From: Candidatus Poribacteria bacterium | GTDB lineage: Bacteria > Poribacteria > WGA-4E > UBA9662 | Length of the DNA: 54,495 nt | Assembly (NCBI GenBank): GCA_030748495.1 | Contig: JASMLX010000035.1 | Coordinates: forward strand, 1-54,495 | Direction: 5' to 3' | Shown: positions 36,289-44,938 of the stretch, in pieces | Layout of the letters: every line of letters starts with the position of its first letter | Position numbering within the stretch: the stretch's first letter is position 1 | Notes under the pieces: model-generated | Seen by the model: only the letters and a program-made list of their open reading frames with translations | Told to the model about the DNA's origin: nothing | The model's database searches: none | Position numbers and translations under genes: made by a program

Positions 36289-37789
36289 TGGAATCCTCCT
36301 TTATTATTATGCTATCGAGCATACAGGTCAAAGCATCCATGTCTGACCAAAAAGATTTTCCTTCTTCCTCAAACCCTGCCCAAGTAGACTCAAGATTAGT
36401 GTGCTCGTAATCTTCTACAGTCGAAGATAGACGTTGAATGTAACGCGCGAGTGACAAACTACCGTCCAAGGCAAGGATCTCTTTGTTATCAACTACGCGC
36501 GCAAACCCTTCTTCGTCTGAAAAAGCTTTGTATGCATTAGAGATCTTCTCTTGGTGTTCTGGACGCAAAAAGCTTTGCGAACGCTCCTGTGCAACTTCGT
36601 CGACGGCATCAATGAAAAGCACTTTCCCTCTACGGCCGTCGCGTTTCGACGTGCGGCAGAAAACAACACAGGCTTTCATTGGAGAGTTGTAGAAGAGACC
36701 ACCTCCCAGGCCAAGCACGCATTCCAGCAGATCTGATTTGATGAGCTTTGTGCGCATCTCTGCCTCTTCATTGCGAAAGAGTACACCATGCGGGAAAAGA
36801 ATCGCACATCGCCCTGTTTTTGGGTCCATACTCTTCAAGATATGCTGGAAAAAGGCGTAGTCAGCACGGCCTTGAGGTGGTGTGCCGAGGAAGTTTCTAC
36901 CCCATGGGTCGCTTTGCCAGGATTCTCGGTTCCACTTTTTGATCGAGTACGGCGGATTGGCTAACACCACATCAAATGTTTTCATCTCATCCGCTTCGAT
37001 GTAGCTTGGTTGATGCAATGTATTGCCTGATCGAACATCGAAATCGTCCACTCCGTGTAGAACCAGGTTCATACGGGCGATTGAAGCCGTCATGTTAATC
37101 AGTTCTTGGCCGAATAGGCCGATGGTGCGGTGGTCTTCACCCTTTCTTTTGACCTCCGCCAAACAGGAAATTAACATCCCTCCCGTACCACAAGTCGGGT
37201 CGTAGATGGTTTCTCCAGCTTTGGGCTCCAACATCTGTGCCATCAGGTGAACCAGTGTACGATTAGTATAAAATTCTTGAGCCGTATGTCCACTGTCGTC
37301 AGCAAACTGCTTAATCAAGTACTCGTAGCCGTTACCCAATTCATCCTCGGGCACCAAGGCTAAGCTCAATTTCTGGCTGGAGAAATGCTCGATCAGGTTC
37401 TTGATAGTCTCGTCCGGCATTTGCTGTTTATCAGTCCAAGGTGCGTTGCCGAATACGCCTCTCAATCGTTCCGGATTAGCTGTTTCGATAGATCGAAATG
37501 CGTCAACCAGAGCCTGACCAACATTAGTAGCAACCGACCGTACATCTTCCCATCTGGCACCATCTGGAATCACAAAGCGATCGTTAGCCGTATCTGTGGC
37601 GTACCCTTCGTCTTCGGTTTCTTCGAATGCTTTCTGGTAGTCTTCGTTCCAAATATCGCTCAGTCGTTTGAAGAACAGCAGGGGAAAGATATACTGTTTG
37701 TAGTCACTGGCATCCACTAAACCCCTCAATAGTGTGGCGCCGCCCCAGAGGTAGGATTCGAGTTGTTGTTGTGATAGTCTATCACTCAT
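36272..37789 (-). CDS. hsdM: Type I modification subunit, copy 1 (promoter-distal)
   Basis: This is a 505-residue N6-adenine methyltransferase. The N-terminal helical domain (LLFFKRLSDIWNED) is followed by the SAM-binding motif DPTCGTGGML at residues 197-206 and the catalytic NPPY at 278-281. The motif X region reads QEFYTNRTLV where most HsdM proteins have xFYTPRxxV, so the usual Pro is replaced by Asn. It overlaps the upstream hsdM copy by 8 nt and hsdS by 17 nt, so it is translated from the same mRNA. It is clearly related to, but divergent from, the other copy. Two adjacent different M genes are unusual. Confidence 0.95.
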   Translation of the reverse strand: MSDRLSQQQLESYLWGGATLLRGLVDASDYKQYIFPLLFFKRLSDIWNEDYQKAFEETEDEGYATDTANDRFVIPDGARWEDVRSVATNVGQALVDAFRSIETANPERLRGVFGNAPWTDKQQMPDETIKNLIEHFSSQKLSLALVPEDELGNGYEYLIKQFADDSGHTAQEFYTNRTLVHLMAQMLEPKAGETIYDPTCGTGGMLISCLAEVKRKGEDHRTIGLFGQELINMTASIARMNLVLHGVDDFDVRSGNTLHQPSYIEADEMKTFDVVLANPPYSIKKWNRESWQSDPWGRNFLGTPPQGRADYAFFQHILKSMDPKTGRCAILFPHGVLFRNEEAEMRTKLIKSDLLECVLGLGGGLFYNSPMKACVVFCRTSKRDGRRGKVLFIDAVDEVAQERSQSFLRPEHQEKISNAYKAFSDEEGFARVVDNKEILALDGSLSLARYIQRLSSTVEDYEHTNLESTWAGFEEEGKSFWSDMDALTCMLDSIIIKEDSSDEGL

Positions 37790-39299
37790 TTAACCAACCC
37801 CCTTCGTTTAGCACATCACGCAAATGATCTTCCGCCGCTCGTGCTTCAGCCAAGGCCTGTTTGAAAGCGGCTATGGCCTCTGGCAGTGGTGGTATATCTT
37901 CGCCAATTGGTGGTAACACATAACGCGAAATGTTAAGCGTCCAATCCTCTTGCCTGATTTCGTCCAAGGACACAACCCTGGCTCGATCCTCAACATCTTC
38001 AAAGACCTGGACCCATTCCACAATCTGCTGTCCATGCCCTGGATCCAGGAAATTCTGGGCTCTTCCTTTCCTAAACAGAGAAGCCGCATCGATAATCATG
38101 ACCTTATTCTGTCGTTCGGCGGGCTTGTTGGGCCGAAGGATCATTACAGAGCCGGCTAAACCAGTCCCATAGAAAAGATTGGGAGCGAGACCGATGACGG
38201 CTTCGATCATGTCAGCCTCTAATAAGGCTTTCCGAATTTTGCCTTCGGCACTTTTACGAAACAGAGCGCCTTGTGGAAGCACCACTGCCATACGGCTATT
38301 ACCGCCGGGATTGAGTGAGGCAATCATATGCTGCACAAAAGCAAAATCACCGTAGTTTTCAGGTGGCAACCCATATTCTGCTCGTCCCCAGGGGTCGTTC
38401 TCCCAGATGTCGCGTCCCCAATTCTTGAGGGAGAACGGTGGATTGGCTATCACGCAATCAAAAGTGGCTAATCCACCTGAGCTATTGGTATACATCGGCT
38501 GACGCAATGTATCCTCGCGCTCGATTTGAAAGTCTTCTATCCCGTGTAACACCAGGTTCATGCGGGCAATAGCGGCAGTGGTCAGATTTTTTTCTTGACC
38601 GAAGATCTTTCCAAAGAAGGTTCGTTCATCACCGCCTTTCCGCTTAACATGCTCGATGGCAGCTAGCAACATGCCACCAGTACCACATGACGGATCGTAA
38701 ATCGTCTCACCCTCTTTAGGATCCAGAATCTCTACCATCATGCGCACCACGCTACGTGGGGTATAAAACTCACCTGCTTTGTTCCGCCGTGTAACATCGG
38801 CGAATTTAGCCACCAGATACTCGTAAGCATCGCCTAAGATATCGGTTTCCACATCACTATTGCCCAAGGCAATTGGGGAGAATTCTTCGATTAAGTCTTT
38901 AACCAACTCATCGGACAGGTTCTCTCGGTTGCCCCAGTCAGCAGAACCGAAGACGCGACTCAGCGTGTTGGGATTAGCCAGTTCTATTTCTTGCATAGCT
39001 CGTTTAAGTTCGGCTCCGACATTGACTGAGGCTTCGCGGATGTCTTTCCAGTGGCAACCTTGAGGTAATTGGAACCGGTGCATCTCTTCAAATGTGCCCG
39101 GGTCGTCTTGACCATATATTGCTATGGCTTCAGCACTCTCCTCATCCCATACATCACAAATTCGTTTGAAGAACAGAAGCGGTAAGATATACCCCTTCCA
39201 GTCGGTTCGGTCGACGGCAGATCCACGGAGGGGGTTGGCTGCTTCCCAGAGGGTATTTTGAAGATCTTTTGGATTGGTGCTCATATTAAATAAATGCAT
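37782..39299 (-). CDS. hsdM: Type I modification subunit, copy 2 (promoter-proximal)
   Basis: This is a second 505-residue HsdM. The helical N-terminus reads WKGYILPLLFFKRICDVWDE, motif X is the canonical GEFYTPRSVV (about 176-185), motif I DPSCGTGGML (202-211) and motif IV NPPF (286-289). It heads the operon; start ATG 39299 has a CAGG before it, and ATG 39284 (MSTNPKD) is an alternative. Compared with copy 1 it shares length and layout but differs through most of the sequence, so it is an old paralogue, not a recent duplicate. It probably makes M1M2 heterodimers or an alternative MTase. Confidence 0.95.
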   Translation of the reverse strand: MHLFNMSTNPKDLQNTLWEAANPLRGSAVDRTDWKGYILPLLFFKRICDVWDEESAEAIAIYGQDDPGTFEEMHRFQLPQGCHWKDIREASVNVGAELKRAMQEIELANPNTLSRVFGSADWGNRENLSDELVKDLIEEFSPIALGNSDVETDILGDAYEYLVAKFADVTRRNKAGEFYTPRSVVRMMVEILDPKEGETIYDPSCGTGGMLLAAIEHVKRKGGDERTFFGKIFGQEKNLTTAAIARMNLVLHGIEDFQIEREDTLRQPMYTNSSGGLATFDCVIANPPFSLKNWGRDIWENDPWGRAEYGLPPENYGDFAFVQHMIASLNPGGNSRMAVVLPQGALFRKSAEGKIRKALLEADMIEAVIGLAPNLFYGTGLAGSVMILRPNKPAERQNKVMIIDAASLFRKGRAQNFLDPGHGQQIVEWVQVFEDVEDRARVVSLDEIRQEDWTLNISRYVLPPIGEDIPPLPEAIAAFKQALAEARAAEDHLRDVLNEGGWLNE

Positions 39300-39721
39300 C
39301 TGGCCTGTGATGAAAAGGGAGTATTAATGATTCCAATGAAGCTCAAGTTACAGCAAATGACGAGTCCTTTTTTTTCAGGACTATATCAAACTGACGATAT
39401 TATATCAAATCATAATTATATCGAATCACAGCAACTCGACCAGCAACATCGTTAGACTGATTGATAAATGAAGGTTGACCTATAATTTGAATTGTCCTAT
39501 CATGGTTATCATTTGTGAAACGCTAGCTAAAATCCGATCCTAGTCCGTCCATCTGCGTAATGTCTTCCGTGAGCTAGCCAATAGCTCAGACAATAGAATC
39601 AAGCTCGACAGGATAATATATTTTTCACTCAACTCAAAAATAAGAGGTGAGACAATGATCGGAAGTGAAGTGATGACAACTTAAAATAGACCCAATAAAT
39701 CAGGATGATTATAAATCGAAA
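39300..39721. other. Intergenic region upstream of the restriction operon
   Basis: Apart from the TATATCRAA repeats (39382-39432) and an AGTCC/GGACT inverted pair around a T-run at 39363-39382, I see no gene or clear signal here. It is AT-rich. Confidence 0.35.
39382..39432. promoter_or_regulatory. Three imperfect repeats upstream of the restriction operon
   Basis: TATATCAAACTGACGA (39382), TATATCAAATCATAAT (39401) and TATATCGAATCACAGC (39417) are spaced 19 and 16 bp apart, about 85-135 bp before the first hsdM start. A TATAAT hexamer on the minus strand lies inside the second unit (GATATAAT). This could be the promoter/operator of the operon. No controller gene was found. Confidence 0.4.
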
Positions 39722-39990
39722 ATGAATAGGCTCCTTTGCCTTAGAGTATACATTTTTATTCTATGCTGTATTATGTTTGCTTACACTCTTACAGACAATT
39801 CAAATGAGACGATTAAAGAAAAAAGAATATAAAGGTTGGCCAATCTACCAGAGGGATCGGGGTAGAAATCAATATTTATCATTAAAGCAGGTTGATCAAG
39901 CCAACGTTGAGCACCTTCAGGTAGTATGGAACTACTATATTTAGGAGATATTTCGTGACAATCGGTCTCAGATACAGTGATAAGGATGAT
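39722..39990 (+). pseudogene. PQQ-dependent dehydrogenase N-terminal remnant
   Basis: From ATG 39722 the reading gives a signal peptide (LLCLRVYIFILCCIMFAYTL) and ends in a stop. One base over, the frame reads EYKGWPIYQRDRGRNQYLSL and QVDQANVEHLQVVWNYY. This matches the N-terminal blade of membrane/secreted PQQ-dependent glucose/alcohol dehydrogenases (WPxYxxDxxxxQYSPLxQIxxxNVxxLxxxWxY). NRSQIQ follows, then stops where QCNPIV would be expected. Only the first 80 residues are recognisable; the beta-propeller is missing. Frameshift and nonsense lesions make it nonfunctional. Confidence 0.55.
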
Positions 39991-40453
39991 CGATGAATTT
40001 CTACTGCCAGAAGGATACATCGAGAGCCAATTACATCAACAATTATAACTGGTTGAGAAACAGAGATAGGAATCAAAAGCAGAGAGACGGGAAATGGAAA
40101 CCAAGACTGGCACTAGTTTGGAATTGTTAGTAGATGGACGAGTCCCCAAAGAGAGAATCATCATCAAAATGCAGCAAGATAAGTAGAGATTGAGAGATTT
40201 TGAAAAGGTTCTATAGGTACTCTTAGAGAGACGTCTACCCCTTGTGGTTCCGGATTATTATCTAGTTGATGAGCCTATAACGAGGTCAACACATTCGCGG
40301 TGACGATAACGTTTCTTGAATCAACATTCAACATCGTCGATTATCGATTCGGATCCTTCAGTTTCACTGAACTCGAAAGTGTTCCTGGTAATCGTCAACT
40401 CACTCTAAAGACTCTTTCACAATTACTCATCAGTGAGTCTAAAGTGATCGCTA
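39991..40453. other. Low-content intergenic region
   Basis: No gene is supported. It may hold further decayed pieces of the PQQ-dehydrogenase region, but no motif could be read in any frame. Confidence 0.3.
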
Positions 40454-43201
40454 TTATTTCTTTCTATAAGTTGCCTTAACAGAAGTAATGTAATCTAATT
40501 TAGTTACAAATGTTGTAGAGGAGTATATATCTTCGATATAACCTGTATTACTAATCCATTTATTAATACCCTCGAAATATTGTGGCTCTGTATTGCCAAT
40601 CCATTTATCAAAAACCATACCGTCACCGGGTGAATCAGCTGTTATCATAACCGGACCGTAAAACTCATTATATGTTCCACTACCAATACCATTGATCACC
40701 TTGAGTCTTCTTTTCCCTCCAATTCTCACTGGTTCTATCTCAATAAAATATATTTCGGTTTGATTCACGCTACTTAGGGTTAGTTGTACATCAGAATAAA
40801 TACTACCACCATCCTTAACCTCAAAATTTTCTAACACATACTCATTATACTTGTCTGTGTCTATAGAATCATTTATAAATAATTGAGAACCGTCTGCACG
40901 TTGTTGCCCTAGATTTACTTTTATAGCTTGTTGTGATTTCTTGGCTCCAAGTCCTAATTTCACGTTATAGAATCCTTTTGGTAAGGCAATACCCCATGAA
41001 TAACTACTACTCTTTGTTTCAAAAACATTATGGGTTGCTAATACTAAGTTTGATTCTGAAGGATTATATGAGCCGGCAAGGTTGTACCCCTCAAGCCAAC
41101 CGTAAGTATAGCCATTAGATCTCCTAAAATAAGGACTACCACCATCTGCTATGTAACCAGAGGGAGCATAAAACCCTTCTAACGGTCCGAATGTAATTTT
41201 TATTGGTTTTCTGTACATATTCAGGGGATCTTTATTAGCTACAAATACAGGTTTTAAGGTTATATGATCCGTAGTTTTAATGGTTAGTAACTCCTGTTCA
41301 CTTTCTATATCTTTAATCCAACTGTGAAAGTGATATCCTTCATTTGGAATTGCCATGATATTAACATCTATATCCTCAGTATAAAGCCCACCATCAGGCT
41401 CCAATTTTACATGCCCACTCCGTGCATCTTCTTCAATATTTATCCTGACCTTTTTTGTCCCAACATATACGGTGGTAGTATCAATGCTAATATTACCTGA
41501 ATTGTCCGTAGCTTTTACTATAATGTGGTGCATGCCATGAGAAACACCCCTCAGTTTAGTAACTATTTGGTTAGCGTTATTTTCTTTTTTTACGAGTTGC
41601 TTATCCAAATATAGTTCTATTTTAGTTATTGAACCGCCATTATAGTCGTTGGCATATGCTTCAACCTCAATATTCACTTTCTTTGAGACTATAAAAAGCG
41701 CATTATTTTTAGGTTTAATGGTGTTTACCAGAGGTTTTGTATCATAATATTGAAGAGTTAGGCTATTCAGGTAATCTTCTATATTAGTGTATCCGTCGTT
41801 ATTGAAGTCCTTATTCCCATCGCTGGGGTCATTGGGATCCAAGCCATTAGTAGTTTCCCATTCATCAGGCATCCCATCGTCATCGATGTCAACCGGTGCA
41901 GGCAATGACTTTAACTCAGGCCAACCACCAACAGCATCTTGCGTATCAATAAATCCACTGGTGCTGCCATTACCTCCATCCATGTAAGTTGCCGCACCAG
42001 TAGTTACATCATGTATTATTCTTCGGTCAACAGGGTCTCTCTTTAAACTTGCACCTACGAATTGAAGTACTTTTTGGTAAGCTTCCTCTGCGGTATGTGT
42101 CGTAACAATGCTTGTTTCTAATGGGCTTTCCAGACGTAAGTTTTGTCTGTCCGTATTAGATATATGACTCCATTTAGAATCAAATTGAACGCCATAATTC
42201 CAGTTATCATTCGTTGCTCGTTCTGATTCTGTTAATACATTACCATTAATGTAAAATTTCCCCCAAATATTATATAAGGGATCCCAAGTCTCGATTCTAT
42301 TCCATATCGCAATAATTCTTTCCTGGTGTTTTGTTGTTGCGGGACCAGATTTATAATAGTTATTCACCATATTAACATTCATCCCTTCACCTCCGTAACA
42401 ACTGTTGCCTTGCCAGTTGTATATCACATTATTTCTGAGATCAACCAAATCGGATAGAGCATAAGATGAAGCATACTCCCCAAGCCTCGGGTTTCTACTG
42501 TCGTGGTGTGCAAGCAAGTTATGATGAAAGGATGCTTTTTTGCCTCCCCATACACCACCATATCCGTGCTTGCCGCTTTCATGAACAGAGTGGCGCAGAC
42601 TTTCTCCAACCAGACACCACTGCATGGTGAAATTTTCATTAGCATAGAATGAAGCACATTCATCCGTAGACCAACTCACAGAACAATGGTCTATAATGAC
42701 GTTTTTGTTTTTTTGACCACCAAAAGCATCAGCTTGTTGCTGAGATTCATCACCCATTCTAAAACGTATGTAACGAACAATAACTTCTTCACTTGCGTCG
42801 AGGAAGACCTCCTGATTCTTTATACATATTCCATCTCCAGGAGCTGTTTGCCCTGCAATAGTAATGTATTCATTTCGTATTTTGAGCCTGCGCTCTAATT
42901 CTATGGTACCTGATACTTCAAAAACGACAATTCGTGGCCCTTCAGCTTCAACTGCTGCACGCAGACTACCCTCACCGCTGTCGTTGAGGCTGGTTACTTT
43001 TATCACTCGTCCACCACGGCCTCCGATGGTGTACATGCCATGTCCTTCTGCTCCGGGAAAAGCTGGAATTTTCTTAGCTGATACTTCATAGCAGGAAAGT
43101 AACACCGAAATGACTATTACAATACTACAAATTGTGATTGTGTTTAATCTTTGCATTATTCTTGTTTTTTTGAATTGATAAAATAGTTTTTTCGTAACCA
43201 T
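40454..43201 (-). CDS. Pectate-lyase-like (PL1) multidomain lipoprotein
   Basis: This is a 915-residue exported polysaccharide lyase candidate. The N-terminus has a lipobox VLLSC about residue 37; a more natural start is the inner ATG at 43156 (MQRLNTITICS). The parallel beta-helix begins IPAFPGAEGHGMYTIGGRGG, a hallmark of PL1 family lyases, with IIDHCSVSWSTDECASFYAN and FHHNLLAHHDSRNPRLGE along the active face. Residues about 445-480 hold a calcium-binding DIDDDGMPDEWETTNGLDPN repeat. Ig-like, bacterial-repeat and C-terminal beta-sandwich (CBM-like) modules complete it. The gene is visibly AT-rich, Bacteroidota-like, suggesting transfer. The substrate (pectin-like polygalacturonate) is inferred. 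Confidence 0.82.
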   Translation of the reverse strand: MVTKKLFYQFKKTRIMQRLNTITICSIVIVISVLLSCYEVSAKKIPAFPGAEGHGMYTIGGRGGRVIKVTSLNDSGEGSLRAAVEAEGPRIVVFEVSGTIELERRLKIRNEYITIAGQTAPGDGICIKNQEVFLDASEEVIVRYIRFRMGDESQQQADAFGGQKNKNVIIDHCSVSWSTDECASFYANENFTMQWCLVGESLRHSVHESGKHGYGGVWGGKKASFHHNLLAHHDSRNPRLGEYASSYALSDLVDLRNNVIYNWQGNSCYGGEGMNVNMVNNYYKSGPATTKHQERIIAIWNRIETWDPLYNIWGKFYINGNVLTESERATNDNWNYGVQFDSKWSHISNTDRQNLRLESPLETSIVTTHTAEEAYQKVLQFVGASLKRDPVDRRIIHDVTTGAATYMDGGNGSTSGFIDTQDAVGGWPELKSLPAPVDIDDDGMPDEWETTNGLDPNDPSDGNKDFNNDGYTNIEDYLNSLTLQYYDTKPLVNTIKPKNNALFIVSKKVNIEVEAYANDYNGGSITKIELYLDKQLVKKENNANQIVTKLRGVSHGMHHIIVKATDNSGNISIDTTTVYVGTKKVRINIEEDARSGHVKLEPDGGLYTEDIDVNIMAIPNEGYHFHSWIKDIESEQELLTIKTTDHITLKPVFVANKDPLNMYRKPIKITFGPLEGFYAPSGYIADGGSPYFRRSNGYTYGWLEGYNLAGSYNPSESNLVLATHNVFETKSSSYSWGIALPKGFYNVKLGLGAKKSQQAIKVNLGQQRADGSQLFINDSIDTDKYNEYVLENFEVKDGGSIYSDVQLTLSSVNQTEIYFIEIEPVRIGGKRRLKVINGIGSGTYNEFYGPVMITADSPGDGMVFDKWIGNTEPQYFEGINKWISNTGYIEDIYSSTTFVTKLDYITSVKATYRKK

Positions 43202-43254
43202 TCAGCAGATAAAAAGTACTTAATCAACTTTTTGCAAATCTTGTGGGGTACATC

Positions 43255-43309
43255 AGAGTAATCACGTGTGCACAGTGACCGTCTCTCCCCGTGCACACGT
43301 GATTACTCT
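43255..43309. repeat. Perfect 19-bp inverted repeat
   Basis: AGAGTAATCACGTGTGCAC (43255-43273) is perfectly inverted at 43291-43309 with a 17-nt loop. It lies 54 bp before the PL1 gene start and 160 bp after the broken SDR. There is no strong T-tract on either side, so it may be an operator, a bidirectional hairpin or a mobile-element relic. Confidence 0.6.
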
Positions 43310-43471
43310 TTGTAAGCCGGCGAACGAATTAGTACTGACTTGGTTTGAATGCAGAGCCGCTTATCTTCTATTTAGTCTCATCATTCTGAGATCTCAATCG
43401 CAGATAATGCGTGCAGATCGTTTTCAGCATATTGTCTTCCTGAGAGCGAACTGCGTGCCCAACTTATTTTT

Positions 43472-44258
43472 TCAGATGAACCGATGCCGATGTGTTTGGA
43501 TCAGGTTGTCTTTCGGGCGATAACCGAGAATTTCCACAGCTGGCCTAATATCCATGAACCCAACCTGATAGCCATCAGTGTTGCCAGATGTGCCATAGGT
43601 AATCAGATATTTTATCGGCCCTTGATAATCGACTGCCAAGCTGAACAGTTGAACACAATCACGTGGTGTCAGTAAAGTTGAGCAATGACGAATATCATTC
43701 GGTTCGTTACCACCGATAAAGCTACCGATCCGAATACTGATGAATCGGATTTGGTGAGCATCGACTAGGTAACGCCCAGCAATCTCGGCCATACCTTTCA
43801 TGACGCCATACCAACTATCTGGCCGAAACTGGTCGGCAGTAGAAACTTTAGGTGGTAGTCCAGTCCAATTGTCGTTTGCTGGTTGAGCCAATTTTTCATT
43901 CCATCCCGTAACGGCATTAGTACTGGCGTAAATAATCTTCTTGATCCCTGCTTCGCGAGCTATTTCAAATAACAGCATGGAAGCTGTAATATCTGTCATC
44001 TGAGTCGAGTGTTTTAGTATGTCTTGGTAGCCAATAATAAGCCAGATGTACTAATACATCTTGGTTCTGGCATATGGCTTTCATTTGCGCAGCTTGTCGA
44101 ATATCGGCTTTTTGAATGTTTGAGTCCGAGTCATTTAGGTCCACCGCAGTCAATTGGTATTGATCGTCAAGTTCCCAAGCTGATCGAAGAATAGTGCCAA
44201 CTAAGCCTGCTGCACCGGTGAGTAAAACACGTAATTTAGTCGTTGGTTTTTGTTTCAT
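43472..44258 (-). pseudogene. NAD-dependent epimerase/dehydratase (SDR), frameshifted
   Basis: The N-terminal frame (start ATG 44258, MKQKPTTKL) shows the extended-SDR nucleotide motif VLLTGAAGLVGTILR and VDLNDSDSNIQKADIR, up to LVHLAYYWLPRHTKTLD. Near 43995-44005 the frame shifts. The second part has DITASMLLFEIAREAGIKKI, IYASTNAVTG, and the catalytic YGVMKGMAEIAGRYL (YxxxK). It ends at 43472. Together the parts make a protein of about 262 residues, normal for sugar/uronate dehydrogenase-like SDRs. A single indel separates the halves, so it is a recent pseudogene or an assembly error. ATG 44276 is an alternative start. Confidence 0.7.
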
Positions 44259-44462
44259 TATAGTTCTAGTATCCATAGGAAAATTTATTTTGGTTAAAGT
44301 CCGTGCTCCGCACGGTTCAAGAATAATAAATTTAATTCTGAGACAACAACCAAGTTTTTGTAGATAGATTAGTAGAAAAACCTTGGGACGTGTCATCAGA
44401 ATTCGTATCAATTTCCTCCTGTGAGACGCATCATTGAATGATTTGGTGTAACACGTCAAGTT

Positions 44463-44497
44463 GATTTTTACATTTATGGCCGATAAATGTAAAAATC
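44463..44497. repeat. Perfect 15-bp inverted repeat, AT-rich
   Basis: GATTTTTACATTTAT (44463-44477) and its exact inverse (44483-44497) flank a 5-nt loop, GGCCG. It lies about 205 bp upstream of the SDR start. It can fold into a stable hairpin and could be an operator or cruciform site; no T-tract follows on either strand. Confidence 0.55.
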
Positions 44498-44779
44498 GAG
44501 AAACACCTGGAATCACCTATTCTGAATCGATCAACTGATCCTAAATTTCTGTTATTTCAATCAGAAACAGAATAGTTATTCAAGCCGATAAGTTATTGTT
44601 AGCATAGTTCATGTTTTTCTAAAAGCATCGCATACCATTTGAGCTAATTGGCAAACCACATCTTTCGTACAGACGTACCGTGCAAACATACAGCAGAGGG
44701 TATATGATCTGATAAAAGATGTGTCTTTTTTATGGCCTGTAAATGACTATTCTGATTAATGTGCTTAGGAAATTAGCTG
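44498..44779. other. Intergenic, no gene
   Basis: Nothing is supported as coding. A weak AAAAGA/TCTTTT hairpin with T-run lies near 44714-44730 and was considered too small to call. Confidence 0.3.
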
Positions 44780-44869
44780 GGAAAGAAAGAGATTTGAAAA
44801 GAAAAGCGTGCGAACAGGTTTGCTGATACCTGCCTCCCGTACACGAGTTATCTTGTGCGTGGGTATCAG
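44780..44869 (+). repeat. Dispersed hairpin repeat, copy B
   Basis: A purine-rich leader (about 44780-44807) is followed by core 44822-44869: CTGATACCTGCC, CGTACACGAGTTATCTT, GTGGGTATCAG. Here the arms CTGATACC and GGTATCAG pair perfectly, so the core folds into a stem with a large conserved loop. It lies 70 bp beyond the stop of the oligopeptide-binding gene. Confidence 0.65.
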
Positions 44870-44938
44870 TAGCGATGTTGAAGTGAGTCACTAGATAAAC
44901 GCAAATACCCCATTGATTCACTATTTGTTTTCTTACGA

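Noticed and set aside
44714..44730. Small terminator-like hairpin AAAAGA/TCTTTT
   Set aside because: Six A/T-rich base pairs only; too weak to call.
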